Part shown: positions 40,779-49,963 of the stretch, piece after piece
How the letters are laid out: each line of letters begins with the position of its first letter
Numbering within the stretch: position 1 is the first letter of the stretch
DNA from: Mesobacillus selenatarsenatis SF-1
GTDB lineage: Bacteria; Bacillota; Bacilli; Bacillales; Cytobacillaceae
Direction: 5' to 3'
Assembly: GCF_000813125.1 (NCBI RefSeq)
Contig: NZ_BASE01000136.1
Span: 1 to 57,602, forward strand
Length of the DNA: 57,602 nt
The notes under the pieces: generated by a model
What the model was told of the DNA's origin: nothing
Database searches by the model: none
What the model saw: only the letters and a program-made list of their open reading frames with translations
Position numbers and translations under genes: made by a program

Positions 40779-40807
40779 AGGGGATAGACATTTGTCTATC
40801 CCCTTTT
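40779..40807. terminator. Bidirectional terminator
   Basis: AGGGGATAGACA pairs with TGTCTATCCCCT, T-run to the right. It overlaps the stop codon of the convergent 58-aa gene. Confidence 0.85.
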
Positions 40808-40982
40808 ACATCTCGTTATCCACTATTGTTGACATGAATCTCTTACGATACTTCGCTTTGTTGAGCAGTTGTTCAATATCTTTCAGAATGGAATGGCGTT
40901 CGTTTTGGTTTTGGGCATTCATTAATTGTAACTTCAAATGTTTTAATTTCACTTGTTCTTCTGTAGAAAGATTGCTTTGCAT
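40806..40982 (-). CDS. 58-aa helical protein
   Basis: Read by eye: ATG 40982 lies 8 nt after AAAGGAGG and the frame runs 58 codons to TAA at 40806. The sequence MQSNLSTEEQVKLKHLKLQL continues as charged helix (NERHSILKDIEQLLNKAKYR) and ends IVDNEM. No membrane segment and no known family. The strong RBS and own terminator support a real gene. Confidence 0.65.
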   Translation of the reverse strand: MQSNLSTEEQVKLKHLKLQLMNAQNQNERHSILKDIEQLLNKAKYRKRFMSTIVDNEM

Positions 40983-41161
40983 TCGTGAATCCTCCTTTAG
41001 ATTAAAAATATTAATACTAGAATAAATGGAGAATATTAAGAAGATGCAGGTGATATATTAAGGCTTTTTTAAGAAGAATTAACAGGTTGCGATTGATTTA
41101 AGATAATATTTCATTGTGTAAACTATTCCATACGCATAAAGAAAAGCCTGAACTCGATGAA

Positions 41162-42850
41162 TCAGGCTTTTCCTTCTAGGCTGAACTGTTTGGTAATTCC
41201 GGATAATGACTCAGCGAGGCTATTCAGCTTCATACCGATTTCATCGGTGGCTCCCATTTGTTCGACTTGAACCTCGCTTGCTAAAAGCATTTCTTCTGCG
41301 CTTGCGAGGGTTTCCTGTGAAACGGACAGGAAGCTGTCGGCTCCCTCAGCTAATTGCGGGAGCGTGTTTTCAAGGTTTTCCAGTTCACCTTGCATAGAGT
41401 GGAGCTTGGTGCTCACGACGGAAATCCCGTTCATCAATTCGTCGAAGGAAGTTTGTGAGCTGCTGGCCATTGAAAGATTTGTTTTGATTTTCGAATGCAT
41501 CTCATCAAATTCTGCTGTTGCACCAACTGTAATTTTCTCCATTTTACCAATGGCCTTGGTGATTTCCTCGGCCGTTTTCGCAGATTGTTCAGCGAGGCTG
41601 CCGACTTCATTAGCGACAACAGCAAAGCCTTTACCAGCTTCCCCGGCGCGTGCTGCTTCAATCGAGGCATTGAGCGCAAGCAGTTTTGTCTGGTCGGCAA
41701 TCGCTTTTACCATGCCAACCAGCTTCGTGATCGAATGCGAATATTCTTTTACCTGATAGACTGTATTGGCTAATTGTTTGAAATCTCTTTCAAAAGAGTG
41801 AATCATTGTGATTAATTCGCGTAGGGTTTCTTCGCCATTCACGGCTGATGCATTCATTGTTGCCGAACTGCTGAACACACTGTCCATATTCTTTACCATG
41901 GCTTCAATCATATCTTTCATATCTGTAAAACTTCGAACACTTGTCTCTGAGCTGGCTGCGGTTTGTTGTGCTCCTGTTTTCACGAGATGGATTGCGGCTA
42001 CGAGCTGCTGACTGCTTGCCAGTGAGCTTTGAGATGAATCCTTCAGTTCATTGCCTGTATTGCCTAACTCTTTTGTCGTTGCAGTCAGTTCCGTAACCAT
42101 TTTCATCATCTGCTCAATCATGCTGTTGTAGCTTTTTTGCAAGGAGTTGATTTCCGGAATAGAGGTATCTATGTCAGGAGCACTTTGCAGATGACCATCA
42201 CGTACCTTTTTCATTGTGTTTCTAAGCTCGTTCAAAGGTTTCGTCAGTTTTTTGACAAACAGGCTGATCATAATCGTTGAAGCTAATAGACTGATCAAGA
42301 TGACAATGATTGTAAAATAGGCCATTTCATTAACAGGCCCCATATATGTACTGGTCGGTATCACGATAACATAAATTCCGTTGATTTCTTTCATTTCATT
42401 AAAAGCAATCGTATAGTCTTGTCCATTGAATCCAGAATGGATCACTCCGTTCTTGGACTGTTGGATGGATTTAATCTGGTTGGCAGAAAAATTATACTCT
42501 GATTTCTTGCTTACATTGAAGGGAACAGCTTTTTCATCACTAATATAAAAGAAGTCAGATGCAATTCCTTCATCCTTAAGCTTATTCTGCTGTGAGCGGA
42601 CATTAGCTTCCAGCTGCTGCCTGAAGTATTCTTCGTCACTGACATAAACAAATTTCAAATTCTCGGCTATGTATCCTATTAATTGTGCTTCTCTTTCAAG
42701 GCGGTGCTCGACCGTTTCCACAGCCATATTCCTCGCTTTCATATACGAGCTGACACCCACGGTGACAACCGAAACCATCAAAAGAGAGATAAATAAGAGC
42801 AGCAGGCGAGTGCCCAGGGTGAAAGATGAAAGCCTGGTTGTAAACTTCAA
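41162..42850 (-). CDS. Methyl-accepting chemotaxis protein
   Basis: 562 residues from TTG 42850 (GGAGG 8 nt upstream; ATG 42856 is too close to it). Helix 1 about 14-35, an extracytoplasmic single Cache-like domain (about 36-185), helix 2 about 190-210, HAMP ([20 protein letters not shown]) and the signalling domain with its conserved hairpin tip [50 protein letters not shown]. Ligand unknown. Single gene; a hairpin overlaps the stop codon. Confidence 0.92.
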   Translation of the reverse strand: MKFTTRLSSFTLGTRLLLLFISLLMVSVVTVGVSSYMKARNMAVETVEHRLEREAQLIGYIAENLKFVYVSDEEYFRQQLEANVRSQQNKLKDEGIASDFFYISDEKAVPFNVSKKSEYNFSANQIKSIQQSKNGVIHSGFNGQDYTIAFNEMKEINGIYVIVIPTSTYMGPVNEMAYFTIIVILISLLASTIMISLFVKKLTKPLNELRNTMKKVRDGHLQSAPDIDTSIPEINSLQKSYNSMIEQMMKMVTELTATTKELGNTGNELKDSSQSSLASSQQLVAAIHLVKTGAQQTAASSETSVRSFTDMKDMIEAMVKNMDSVFSSSATMNASAVNGEETLRELITMIHSFERDFKQLANTVYQVKEYSHSITKLVGMVKAIADQTKLLALNASIEAARAGEAGKGFAVVANEVGSLAEQSAKTAEEITKAIGKMEKITVGATAEFDEMHSKIKTNLSMASSSQTSFDELMNGISVVSTKLHSMQGELENLENTLPQLAEGADSFLSVSQETLASAEEMLLASEVQVEQMGATDEIGMKLNSLAESLSGITKQFSLEGKA

Positions 42851-43226
42851 AATCATTACCTCCAATTATGATACTATCGACCTATTAAATTCAGTATACA
42901 GAGACTATGTAAATTGAATGTTAAGGTATTGTAAGGTTTATTTTGGAAAATTTCTTGCTTGTCCCGACAATCCCGATATACCTCCATATTTCCCCCTGAG
43001 ACATCCTCATCCATGATTAGCCTCATATAATGGGCCTTATCTTTAAAATGTTACCGCTTCCATTCACTATCTCGGCCATATGCTCACGAATGGCAGGATA
43101 TCCCTTGAAACTGATTTTGAGGATGTTACCATTAATAACGTTGGCAAAAGACGAACGGTATACGAACACTTTTTGAATGAGGTGCTAGTTCCTTCTAATG
43201 CAGACGGATTTACAAGGAGGTATTGG
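42851..43226. other. proBA leader region
   Basis: 360 bases between the divergent chemotaxis gene and proB. A TATAAT box (43026-43031) lies about 200 bases before the proB start without a convincing -35. No T-box (no AGGGTGG-n-ACCGCG, no specifier stem visible) and no terminator were found. An open frame runs in frame with proB from 43080 but has no RBS. Confidence 0.4.
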
Positions 43227-44351
43227 ATGTTAGAGCAAGACAAGAAGATAAAAAGAGTTGTAATTAAGATTGGCAGCAGTTCGCTGACAAGTATGCACGG
43301 GGAAATCAGCCGCCGGAAGCTTGAGAACCTGGCGAACCAGATTGTTGCCTTGAAGGATGCGGGCTATGAAACAGCGGTAGTTTCATCTGGCGCTGTGGCT
43401 GCTGGGTACCGCAAGCTTGGCTGCATTCAGCGGCCGACTTCATTGCCTGAAAAGCAGGCAGCCGCCTCAATCGGCCAGGGCCTGTTGATGGAATCTTATT
43501 CAGAACTGTTTTTATCTCACGGGTATGTGGCTTCTCAAATCTTGATCACGAGAAGCGATTTCGCAAATGAAAATCGCTACAACAACATGAAAAATACATT
43601 GAACGTCTTGTTGGAGAGAGGAATCATCCCGATCATCAATGAAAATGACACAGTGACGGTTGATCGCCTACGTTTTGGCGACAATGATACATTGTCAGCG
43701 AAAGTGGCCGCGTTGATTGAGGCAGACCAGCTGATCATTCTTTCCGATATCGACGGATTGTATGACGATAATCCGAACAACAACCCAGACGCTAAGTTGC
43801 TTGATAAGGTCCATGAAATCACTCCTGAAATCGAAGCAGCAGCAGGCGGCTCCGGAAGCGCAGTCGGTACCGGTGGGATGAAATCGAAAATCTCCGCTGT
43901 AAAAATTGCGATGGCATCCGGTATCGATTCGTTTTTAGGGAAGGCCGACAGCAAGGACATTCTGGTAAAAGCAGTGAGCGGATCAGCAAAAGGAACATAT
44001 TTCAACCAGGATCCTGAAGGCTTCAACCTCGACAACAATCAGCAATGGATCGCCTTCCATTCCGGACCTGAGGGTGAAGTCATTATCAGTCCAGAATCAA
44101 AGAAGGCAGTTATCGAGGATCGGAAAAATATCCTTCCATCTGACATCCTTCATGTAAAAGGAAGGTTCAGCGAGGGAGCGGTTGTCCGAGTGATGGATGA
44201 AAACGGAGAAGAAATCGGACTCGGAAGAATCAACTATTCTAGCGGAAAATTGGAAGAGACACTTATTGAAGAAGAATGTGAAACAAAAGAAGCGATCGAA
44301 CAGGACACATTTGTATGTTCACGTGATTTTGCAATGCCGGTATCAGTCTAA
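43227..44351 (+). CDS. proB: Glutamate 5-kinase (ProB)
   Basis: 374 residues from ATG 43227 (AAGGAGG upstream). First step of proline synthesis: ATP-dependent phosphorylation of glutamate. Amino acid kinase domain: RVVIKIGSSSLTSMHGEISR, VVSSGAVAAGYRKLG, QAAASIGQGLLMESYSELF, IINENDTVTVDRLRFGDND and GTGGMKSKISAVKIAMASG. A C-terminal PUA domain (about 275-360) begins near ILPSDILHVKGRFSEGAVVR. Forms an operon with proA (21-base gap). Proline from this pathway serves protein synthesis and osmotic protection. Confidence 0.96.
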   Translation: MLEQDKKIKRVVIKIGSSSLTSMHGEISRRKLENLANQIVALKDAGYETAVVSSGAVAAGYRKLGCIQRPTSLPEKQAAASIGQGLLMESYSELFLSHGYVASQILITRSDFANENRYNNMKNTLNVLLERGIIPIINENDTVTVDRLRFGDNDTLSAKVAALIEADQLIILSDIDGLYDDNPNNNPDAKLLDKVHEITPEIEAAAGGSGSAVGTGGMKSKISAVKIAMASGIDSFLGKADSKDILVKAVSGSAKGTYFNQDPEGFNLDNNQQWIAFHSGPEGEVIISPESKKAVIEDRKNILPSDILHVKGRFSEGAVVRVMDENGEEIGLGRINYSSGKLEETLIEEECETKEAIEQDTFVCSRDFAMPVSV

Positions 44352-44372
44352 AAATATACAGGAGGCGTTTTG

Positions 44373-45638
44373 ATGACATTGACAATGACTCAAACAACGA
44401 CAGTAGAGGAACAAGCGATTGCAGCGAAAAAGGCAGCGAAAAAGCTAAGCATTCTATCAACTGAAGAAAAAAATGAGGCACTACTTATCCTGGCTGACGC
44501 ATTGGATAACAATTATGAAGCAATTTTAGCAGAGAACGAAAAGGATTTGATGAACGGAAGGGAAAAGGGCTTCGAGGATGCATTCATGGATCGCCTGGCA
44601 CTTAGCCGCGAGCGAATCGCAGACTTTGCACAAGGGTTGCGCCAAGTGGCAGAGCATGCAGATCCAGTCGGCGACGTCCTTTCAGATTGGACGCTGGAAA
44701 ATGGACTCAATGTAAAAGAAATCCGCGTTCCGCTCGGCGTTATCGGGATGATTTACGAGGCACGCCCGAATGTAACTGTCGATGCAGCAGGATTGGCACT
44801 CAAATCAGGAAACGCTATTATTTTAAAAGGCGGGTCCTCCGCACTGTCCTCTAACAAAGCCATCGTCGACATCATGCATCAGGCACTTGAAAACACAAAG
44901 GTGCCGAAGGAGGCAATCCAGTTCATCGCCACAGCAGACCGCGAAGCAACACAGCAGCTGTTCACGATGAAAGAGCACATCGACGTCCTGATTCCACGCG
45001 GAGGCGGAGCTTTGATTAAGGCAGTCGTCGAAAACGCCACTGTACCAGTGTTAGAAACGGGAGTAGGCAACTGCCACCTGTATGTGGACGAGGAAGCTGA
45101 CACCGAAAAAGCAGTCAACATCATGATCAACGCCAAAACAGACCGTCCGGCAGTCTGCAACGCAGCCGAAACACTTGTTGTCCATCAGGCATGGCTTGAG
45201 AAGAACAAAGAACAGCTTGCTGTAGCATTCCAGGAGAGTGGGATTACTGTACATGGTGATGAGTTGGCAGCCGCTTCACTGCCAAACGTAGTACCTGCAA
45301 CGGAACCCGACTGGGCCGACGAATACCTGAGCCTAGACATCGCCGTAAAGGTAGTTAGTGATATCGATGAAGCCATCGAGCACATCGACCAGTATGGCAC
45401 AAAACATTCAGAAGCTATTATTACGGAGAACGAAAACAACGCCAGGAAGTTCCTGCAGCTAGTAGATGCAGCAGCGGTCTACCATAACGCATCCACTAGA
45501 TTCACAGATGGCGGAGCGTTAGGATTTGGGGCAGAGATTGGGATTTCTACGCAGAAGCTGCACGCCAGAGGGCCAATGGGACTGCCAGCATTGACTACTC
45601 GCAAGTATGTTATGGTTGGGGATGGATTGGTTAGATAA
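44373..45638 (+). CDS. proA: Gamma-glutamyl phosphate reductase (ProA)
   Basis: 421 residues from ATG 44373 (GGAGGCG upstream). Second step of proline synthesis: NADPH-dependent reduction of glutamyl phosphate. Landmarks: VPLGVIGMIYEARPNVTVDA, LKSGNAIILKGGSSALSSNK, LIPRGGGALIKAVVENATVP, the catalytic Cys in NAKTDRPAVCNAAETLVVH, and the end STQKLHARGPMGLPALTTRK. Directly follows proB. Full length for the family. Confidence 0.96.
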   Translation: MTLTMTQTTTVEEQAIAAKKAAKKLSILSTEEKNEALLILADALDNNYEAILAENEKDLMNGREKGFEDAFMDRLALSRERIADFAQGLRQVAEHADPVGDVLSDWTLENGLNVKEIRVPLGVIGMIYEARPNVTVDAAGLALKSGNAIILKGGSSALSSNKAIVDIMHQALENTKVPKEAIQFIATADREATQQLFTMKEHIDVLIPRGGGALIKAVVENATVPVLETGVGNCHLYVDEEADTEKAVNIMINAKTDRPAVCNAAETLVVHQAWLEKNKEQLAVAFQESGITVHGDELAAASLPNVVPATEPDWADEYLSLDIAVKVVSDIDEAIEHIDQYGTKHSEAIITENENNARKFLQLVDAAAVYHNASTRFTDGGALGFGAEIGISTQKLHARGPMGLPALTTRKYVMVGDGLVR

Positions 45639-45663
45639 TTCATTTGCTATTTATATAGAAGAG

Positions 45664-45704
45664 AAGAAGGCTTTCCTTATCGATAGTGATGGGGAGGGCC
45701 TTCT
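45664..45704 (+). terminator. Terminator of proBA
   Basis: AAGAAGGCtttCC pairs with GGgAGGGCCTTCTT, followed by TTTGAT. Confidence 0.8.
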
Positions 45705-45712
45705 TTTGATGT

Positions 45713-45850
45713 AGGAAAGTGATGAAAAGGTAAGATTAGTACTCTTATGGTGAGGGAAGTGATCGCATAAGGATACGATAAGCGCGAAAAGGTACCCTTA
45801 TGAGAAGGGAGAAGGTCACATAAGGGTACGATTAGCAAGTATCGAGAGAT
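45713..45850. repeat. 53-bp hairpin repeat, family C, second locus
   Basis: CATAAGGATA at 45766 and CATAAGGGTA at 45819 are 53 bp apart; TACCCTTATG at 45793-45802 closes the first hairpin. A right arm TACTCTTATG at 45740-45749 marks a decayed unit beginning at 45713, again 53 bp earlier. Same consensus as the array at 31175-31575. It lies in the gap 45639-45975 between proA and the next gene. Confidence 0.8.
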
Positions 45851-45975
45851 AGGGTGGTTCCGGCGTCTCGGCAACTGTAAAAAAGTCATATTTATTAGGG
45901 GGCAGAACCGCTCTGTGTCTTAAAAGGTTGAAACTTTTATAAGAATGTATCGTAAAACATTAGAGGTGACTTTTA

Positions 45976-46680
45976 ATGATTGAACTATTAGTATTCTTCG
46001 TTTTGTTATTACTTACAGTACTTGCTCGATATATCGTGTTTGGTGCATTCGAGCCTTTGATGTTTGCGGTAATTATGTTGCTACCAGTAGGCTCACTTGC
46101 TATTTATCTGATCAGTAAAAGATTCGCAGAAAAAGAGCGTGCTTATCAGCCGAATAATATCGAGGGCTGGTCATTTTACAATATCCAAAAATCATTACCC
46201 ATTCAGAAACCTCTTTTTAAAGGGAACGCTCAAAGAGGATACATAAAACGGTACTTTCAGCAGAAATGGAAATATATTTTTGGGGATCTTCTCGGTTTTA
46301 ACTGGAACCTTTCATTAGAAATTAAAATAGACAATGATTTATACGATGTTCAATGGTATCGAGAAAAATGGTTCACCCAGCAGGATCAATGGAGAATCTA
46401 TAAAAATGGAAAACTCATTGGTAAAGCTCAAACACAATTAAATCTGAAAAATACACTGAAATTAAATGAAGCGATTGAGTATAGTATCTTTGAAACTACT
46501 TTTGTATCTTCTGCCATAACGATCACATCAACCATTTCACTAATCCAAGACGAAGTGTTGCTCGGCACAATGAAACGGAATCATATCATCAGCAATGTAC
46601 AAGTATTAGAAGTACAAGAAGAAAAACCAGAATACATTGTCGCACTGATCCTTCATTCCTATTTTTTCAAAAGTAAATAA
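45976..46680 (+). CDS. Membrane protein with tubby/LURP-like C-terminus
   Basis: 234 residues, GAGGTGAC before the ATG. Two N-terminal helices (about 3-18 and 25-45), then an amphipathic basic region (YIKRYFQQKWKYIFG) and a beta-rich domain with IDNDLYDVQWYREKWFTQQD and WRIYKNGKLIGKAQTQLNLK. The last pattern (short strands with a G-K-x-I-G turn) resembles tubby C-terminal-like/LURP-one-related scramblase-type proteins. This is a weak similarity judged by eye. Confidence 0.65.
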   Translation: MIELLVFFVLLLLTVLARYIVFGAFEPLMFAVIMLLPVGSLAIYLISKRFAEKERAYQPNNIEGWSFYNIQKSLPIQKPLFKGNAQRGYIKRYFQQKWKYIFGDLLGFNWNLSLEIKIDNDLYDVQWYREKWFTQQDQWRIYKNGKLIGKAQTQLNLKNTLKLNEAIEYSIFETTFVSSAITITSTISLIQDEVLLGTMKRNHIISNVQVLEVQEEKPEYIVALILHSYFFKSK

Positions 46681-46688
46681 AAGACATA

Positions 46689-46798
46689 GAGACAGAGACA
46701 TATCTCACTAACTTTTACGACAAGGAATCACGCAGGCACGAGGCTTCTCGTTTGACTATTTCGGTTCCTGAATGAGACACTTCACGTCTCTGTGTCTC
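46689..46798. repeat. Imperfect inverted repeat GAGACAGAGAC / GTCTCTGTGTCTC
   Basis: GAGACAGAGAC (46689-46699) and GTCTCTGTGTCTC (46786-46798) can pair almost fully across 86 bases, between two convergent genes. A similar GAGACACTGAGAGAG lies at about 48933. Possibly a long terminator or a small mobile-type palindrome. Confidence 0.45.
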
Positions 46799-46874
46799 AC
46801 AAGTTATCCAAAAATAATGAGGGTGCCAAGCTTGGGAAACCCTCTAATCTAACTTTAATCACTTTAGGATATCT

Positions 46875-47630
46875 CTATTTTTTTACCTCTTTGGGAACAT
46901 CCACAAAAAAGCCATTTAGGAATGATTGAAAATTTGTTTTAGGAGTGTCATTGAAAGGAAGAAGGTCTGCATCCAAATCGTCTTTCACTTTCAAATCTGC
47001 CACTTCGTTATTAATCCTCTCCATTTTCAAATCCAACTCAGCAGCTGAAATGGCTGCGTCCTTCAAATCTTTTTTGATCCTTTCAGGTATTTCCTTATCA
47101 TATTTATAGTATATTTTATGCTCTAGACTCGCCCAGAAATCCATGGCGATGGTTCGTATCTGCAGTTCGACAAACACCATTTCTACTCGGTCGGACATGA
47201 AAACCGGGATTTTGATAATAAGATGGAGACTCTGATAACCGTTGGGTTTTGGCTGTTTGATGTAATCCTTCCGTTCAACCAATTCTATATCTCTTTGCTT
47301 TTCAATCATCTGGCTTATTTTATAAACATCCGTGATGAATGGACAAATGATTCGGATGCCCGCAATGTCTTTTATATTGTCCCTGATGGATTCTATCGAT
47401 AGGCCAAGGTTCTTCCTGATCATTTTTTTTACGATACTCTCGGGAGATTTTAGCCTTGAATTACAATGTTCTATTGGATTGTAATCGTGGATATGAATAA
47501 ATTCTTCTTTTAAAATATTGATCTTAGTATTCATTTCATCCAGTGCAAATTTATAAATCAAAGAAAACCTTTTTAGGTCGTTTCTCATTTCTTTGGGATT
47601 GATTCTGTACTGCTGAGTCAATTCTTCCAT
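46875..47630 (-). CDS. ywaC: Small alarmone synthetase, YwaC/RelP type
   Basis: 251 residues. Makes (p)ppGpp from ATP and GDP/GTP. RelA/SpoT synthetase motifs: YNPIEHCNSRLKSPESIVKK, DIAGIRIICPFITDVYKISQ, KQPKPNGYQSLHLIIKIP, VFVELQIRTIAMDFWASLEH and KIYYKY. The order and wording match B. subtilis YwaC (SAS2). There is no hydrolase domain. A 30-residue tail beyond the usual end (LPFNDTPKTNFQSFLNGF) is extra. In B. subtilis it is induced by cell-wall stress; here no promoter of that kind could be confirmed. Confidence 0.9.
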   Translation of the reverse strand: MEELTQQYRINPKEMRNDLKRFSLIYKFALDEMNTKINILKEEFIHIHDYNPIEHCNSRLKSPESIVKKMIRKNLGLSIESIRDNIKDIAGIRIICPFITDVYKISQMIEKQRDIELVERKDYIKQPKPNGYQSLHLIIKIPVFMSDRVEMVFVELQIRTIAMDFWASLEHKIYYKYDKEIPERIKKDLKDAAISAAELDLKMERINNEVADLKVKDDLDADLLPFNDTPKTNFQSFLNGFFVDVPKEVKK

Positions 47631-47763
47631 TTGTGGGCTTCTCCTTGTGGTTGGTTGGGTCTCTCCGTATCACAGCCCATTCAATATTGGGTGGGAGTGT
47701 AACATAGGGGAGGCTGCCATTTCTGCTTAAAAACTTCTCTGTGCAAAATGGTGATTGAAAAAG

Positions 47764-48174
47764 TCAACTCTCCATCGGTCGTAAGTGTTGCATTTTCCAT
47801 TGCAGCCACTGAAACTTACGAACTTTTCTCGGAAGGAATTGCCGGATTTCCTCGTCGTTATAACCAACTTGAAGCTTCTTGTTTTCCACGATTAAAGGAC
47901 TTTTCAGTAACCGGGGGTGTTGATGGATCAATTCCAGTAATTCAAGCAAAGAAAGGTTATCAAAGTCTATATTCATGGTTCTATAAGGAAGGGATCTCTT
48001 AGAGAGAATGTCATCGGTACCATCAGTGGTCAATTGTAATAGTTCCTGAAGCTCATGAACCGTTAAAGGTTCCTCCATCATATCCCTTTCCACGAAAGGA
48101 ATCTGGTTGTTTACCATCCATTTTCTAGCTTTCTTGGTTGACCTGCATCCTAATCCATATATCATTACAGTCAT
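47764..48174 (-). CDS. Spx/ArsC-family regulator lacking the second redox cysteine
   Basis: 136 residues, the Spx length. Matches Spx along its length: QIPFVERDMMEEPLTVHELQ, TDGTDDILSKRSLPY, HPRLLKSPLIVENKKLQVGY, NDEEIRQFLPRKVRKFQ. Spx normally has a CxxC disulphide switch near residue 10; here the motif reads GLGCRSTKK, keeping the first Cys but with Thr in place of the second. RNA polymerase-contact (RKV) features remain. It lies 21 bases after the TetR gene, so in one operon. Confidence 0.85.
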   Translation of the reverse strand: MTVMIYGLGCRSTKKARKWMVNNQIPFVERDMMEEPLTVHELQELLQLTTDGTDDILSKRSLPYRTMNIDFDNLSLLELLELIHQHPRLLKSPLIVENKKLQVGYNDEEIRQFLPRKVRKFQWLQWKMQHLRPMES

Positions 48175-48195
48175 TAACCTACACCTCCGTACTGA

Positions 48196-48816
48196 TCAGT
48201 TATTTTGCTTGTAGATACCTTGTTTTAGTAAGCTCATGCTAAGTTTAAAGGATTCCATTGCCTCATCATCAGATAAGCCCTTTACTGTTTTTTCAATCAG
48301 GTTGTTAAAGGCCAGTGCAGAGACCATTTTAAAGATATGTAACAGCTCTTTTTCGGCAGTTGAATTCAGGTAGTCTCTATTAATCAATTTCCCAACCTTC
48401 TTGAATTCCTGGTTATCCAAATAGGTATCCCAGATACTTGTAAAGGAGCTTTCTACTCTATGTGTTGTGTAGAGCAGGGCATTCTTTAAAAATTGCTTCT
48501 CTTCCTCGTCTGATAACGCAAGTAAAAAGTAATTTTGAAGCTCAATCACAGCTTCAATTAAGTCACCCTGATGTTTGGCCAGTAGGCCGCTGAAATAGAT
48601 TTTGCCCTTTTTTAATTTATCTTCTAATAAATAGAAATATAAATCATCCTTGTCCTCGAAATATTGATAAAAGCTGCCTCGAGATATACCAGCTGTTTTA
48701 ATGATATTTGCTATTGAAGCTTCAAATAAAGGAGCCCTTGTAAACTCCATTTCTGCTGATTCCAGCAGATTTTTCCGTTTTTGCTCTGACAAATTAAAAA
48801 ACGTTTGCTTTGGCAT
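48196..48816 (-). CDS. TetR family transcriptional regulator
   Basis: 206 residues from the ATG at 48816 (AGGTG 7 nt upstream). N-terminal HTH: FFNLSEQKRKNLLESAEMEF, IANIIKTAGISRGSFYQYFE, DKDDLYFYLLEDKLKKG. The remainder is the helical ligand domain. Three 19-bp operator-like palindromes lie immediately upstream, so it should repress itself and the Spx-like gene in its operon. Inducer unknown. Confidence 0.9.
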   Translation of the reverse strand: MPKQTFFNLSEQKRKNLLESAEMEFTRAPLFEASIANIIKTAGISRGSFYQYFEDKDDLYFYLLEDKLKKGKIYFSGLLAKHQGDLIEAVIELQNYFLLALSDEEEKQFLKNALLYTTHRVESSFTSIWDTYLDNQEFKKVGKLINRDYLNSTAEKELLHIFKMVSALAFNNLIEKTVKGLSDDEAMESFKLSMSLLKQGIYKQNN

Positions 48817-48837
48817 AGTGATCACCTCAGTTTAGAG

Positions 48838-48919
48838 ATATGACACCGTGTCATATTATAGTTTTATAATATATGACACACTGTCACATGTCAATGTCGA
48901 ATGTGACAGTGTGTCATAT
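48838..48919 (-). promoter_or_regulatory. TetR promoter with three operators
   Basis: On the minus strand: TTGACA (48894-48889), 17-bp spacer, TATTAT (48871-48866). Operator 1 (48838-48856) ATATGACAC-C-GTGTCATAT is a perfect palindrome downstream of the start. Operator 2 (48871-48889) fills the promoter spacer. Operator 3 (48901-48919) lies upstream and is the exact reverse complement of operator 2, 11 bp away. Occupation of operator 2 would block the promoter completely. Confidence 0.85.
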
Positions 48920-48994
48920 TTGATGCTGTGATGAGACACTGAGAGAGTTCTGACGTCTTTATTCCACATATCCCAAAAGTCTTGTAAAATTGGA

Positions 48995-49942
48995 ATGGAG
49001 AAGACAAGGACCAAGATCAACCGTAAAGTGGTGAGGATGATTCAACAGTTACTTTTATTTCAACGTATCATTGATTATATAGAGGATCATATAAAAGAGG
49101 AGCTTAGTGCTGATAAGCTGGCAAGAATGGTTGGGTATTCTCCTTATCATTTTTCGCGGATTTTTCAGAAGCAGACGGGTTATACATTAATGGATTACGT
49201 CGTGAAAAGGAAGCTCCAGTTTGCATTGTATGAGTTAGTGAATGGGAAAAAGATCATCGAAATTGCCATGGATTATGGGTTTGAAACACATGCTGGCTTC
49301 ACGAAAGCGTTCAAGAAGTGTTTTGGAAGTCCTCCGAGTCTGTATAAGGAGCATTGTCCGACATCGCTGCCTCAAAAACTGGATCTGATGAGCCTTCATG
49401 AAAAGAACACGGGTGGCATTGTCCTGCAGCCGCAAATTGTCCGGCGAAGCGCTTTTAATGTGGCCGGGAAAATCTTCAGTATTGAGAATTTCCCTTCTGA
49501 CAGAAATGTGCCAGCCTTCTGGGAGCAGGAAGGTTTGACAGACGGTTCGATTGAAACTTACTTATACAAAGAGCTGTCGCCGAAAAAGCATGGTGAGTAT
49601 TGTATCAATTTGAGCCGCAGTCTTGATGAAGACAGGTGTAGTTATATGTTTGCTGTAGACTATGATGATGAAAAAGGCTTACCGGATGGAGTGACCGCGA
49701 CAGAAATCCCCGAGGCTGTCTATGCTATTTTCCGGACGCCTTTGGTAGAGGTTGGACAATTCGCTTCGGCAATCAAAGGGACGTGGAGGTACATACTGGA
49801 GGATTGGTTTCCGCACTCAGCCTATGAAGTGGATGAAGCGGGCTTTGATTTTGAGTTTTATGACGAGCATTGCCATTACTGGGATTTTAAAAAAGTCTAT
49901 ATGGAAATTCATATCCCAATCAAAGAAAAATCTCGAGAATGA
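48995..49942 (+). CDS. AraC family regulator with GyrI-like effector domain
   Basis: Up to 315 residues. Two HTH units of the AraC type at the N-terminus (about 20-120): EELSADKLARMVGYSPYHFS, RIFQKQTGYTLMDYVVKRKL and IIEIAMDYGFETHAGFTKAF. The rest (about 150-310) is a GyrI-like/AraC_E_bind ligand domain ending YWDFKKVYMEIHIPI. The start is uncertain: ATG 48995 has a weak RBS, and ATG 49037 is possible. Could respond to a drug or small toxic molecule. Confidence 0.85.
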   Translation: MEKTRTKINRKVVRMIQQLLLFQRIIDYIEDHIKEELSADKLARMVGYSPYHFSRIFQKQTGYTLMDYVVKRKLQFALYELVNGKKIIEIAMDYGFETHAGFTKAFKKCFGSPPSLYKEHCPTSLPQKLDLMSLHEKNTGGIVLQPQIVRRSAFNVAGKIFSIENFPSDRNVPAFWEQEGLTDGSIETYLYKELSPKKHGEYCINLSRSLDEDRCSYMFAVDYDDEKGLPDGVTATEIPEAVYAIFRTPLVEVGQFASAIKGTWRYILEDWFPHSAYEVDEAGFDFEFYDEHCHYWDFKKVYMEIHIPIKEKSRE

Positions 49943-49963
49943 CATCATCCTCGAGATTTTTTT
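49926..49963. terminator. Bidirectional terminator
   Basis: AAAAATCTCGAG pairs with CTCGAGATTTTT around a 12-nt loop, overlapping the last codons of both convergent genes. Confidence 0.85.

Noticed and set aside
42851-43226. T-box riboswitch before proBA
   Set aside because: Expected for some Bacillus proBA operons, but no AGGGTGG-type T-box sequence, specifier stem or terminator could be found.
43080-43226. N-terminal extension of ProB
   Set aside because: The frame is open for 49 codons upstream but lacks an RBS, while ATG 43227 has AAGGAGG and begins at the normal ProB N-terminus.
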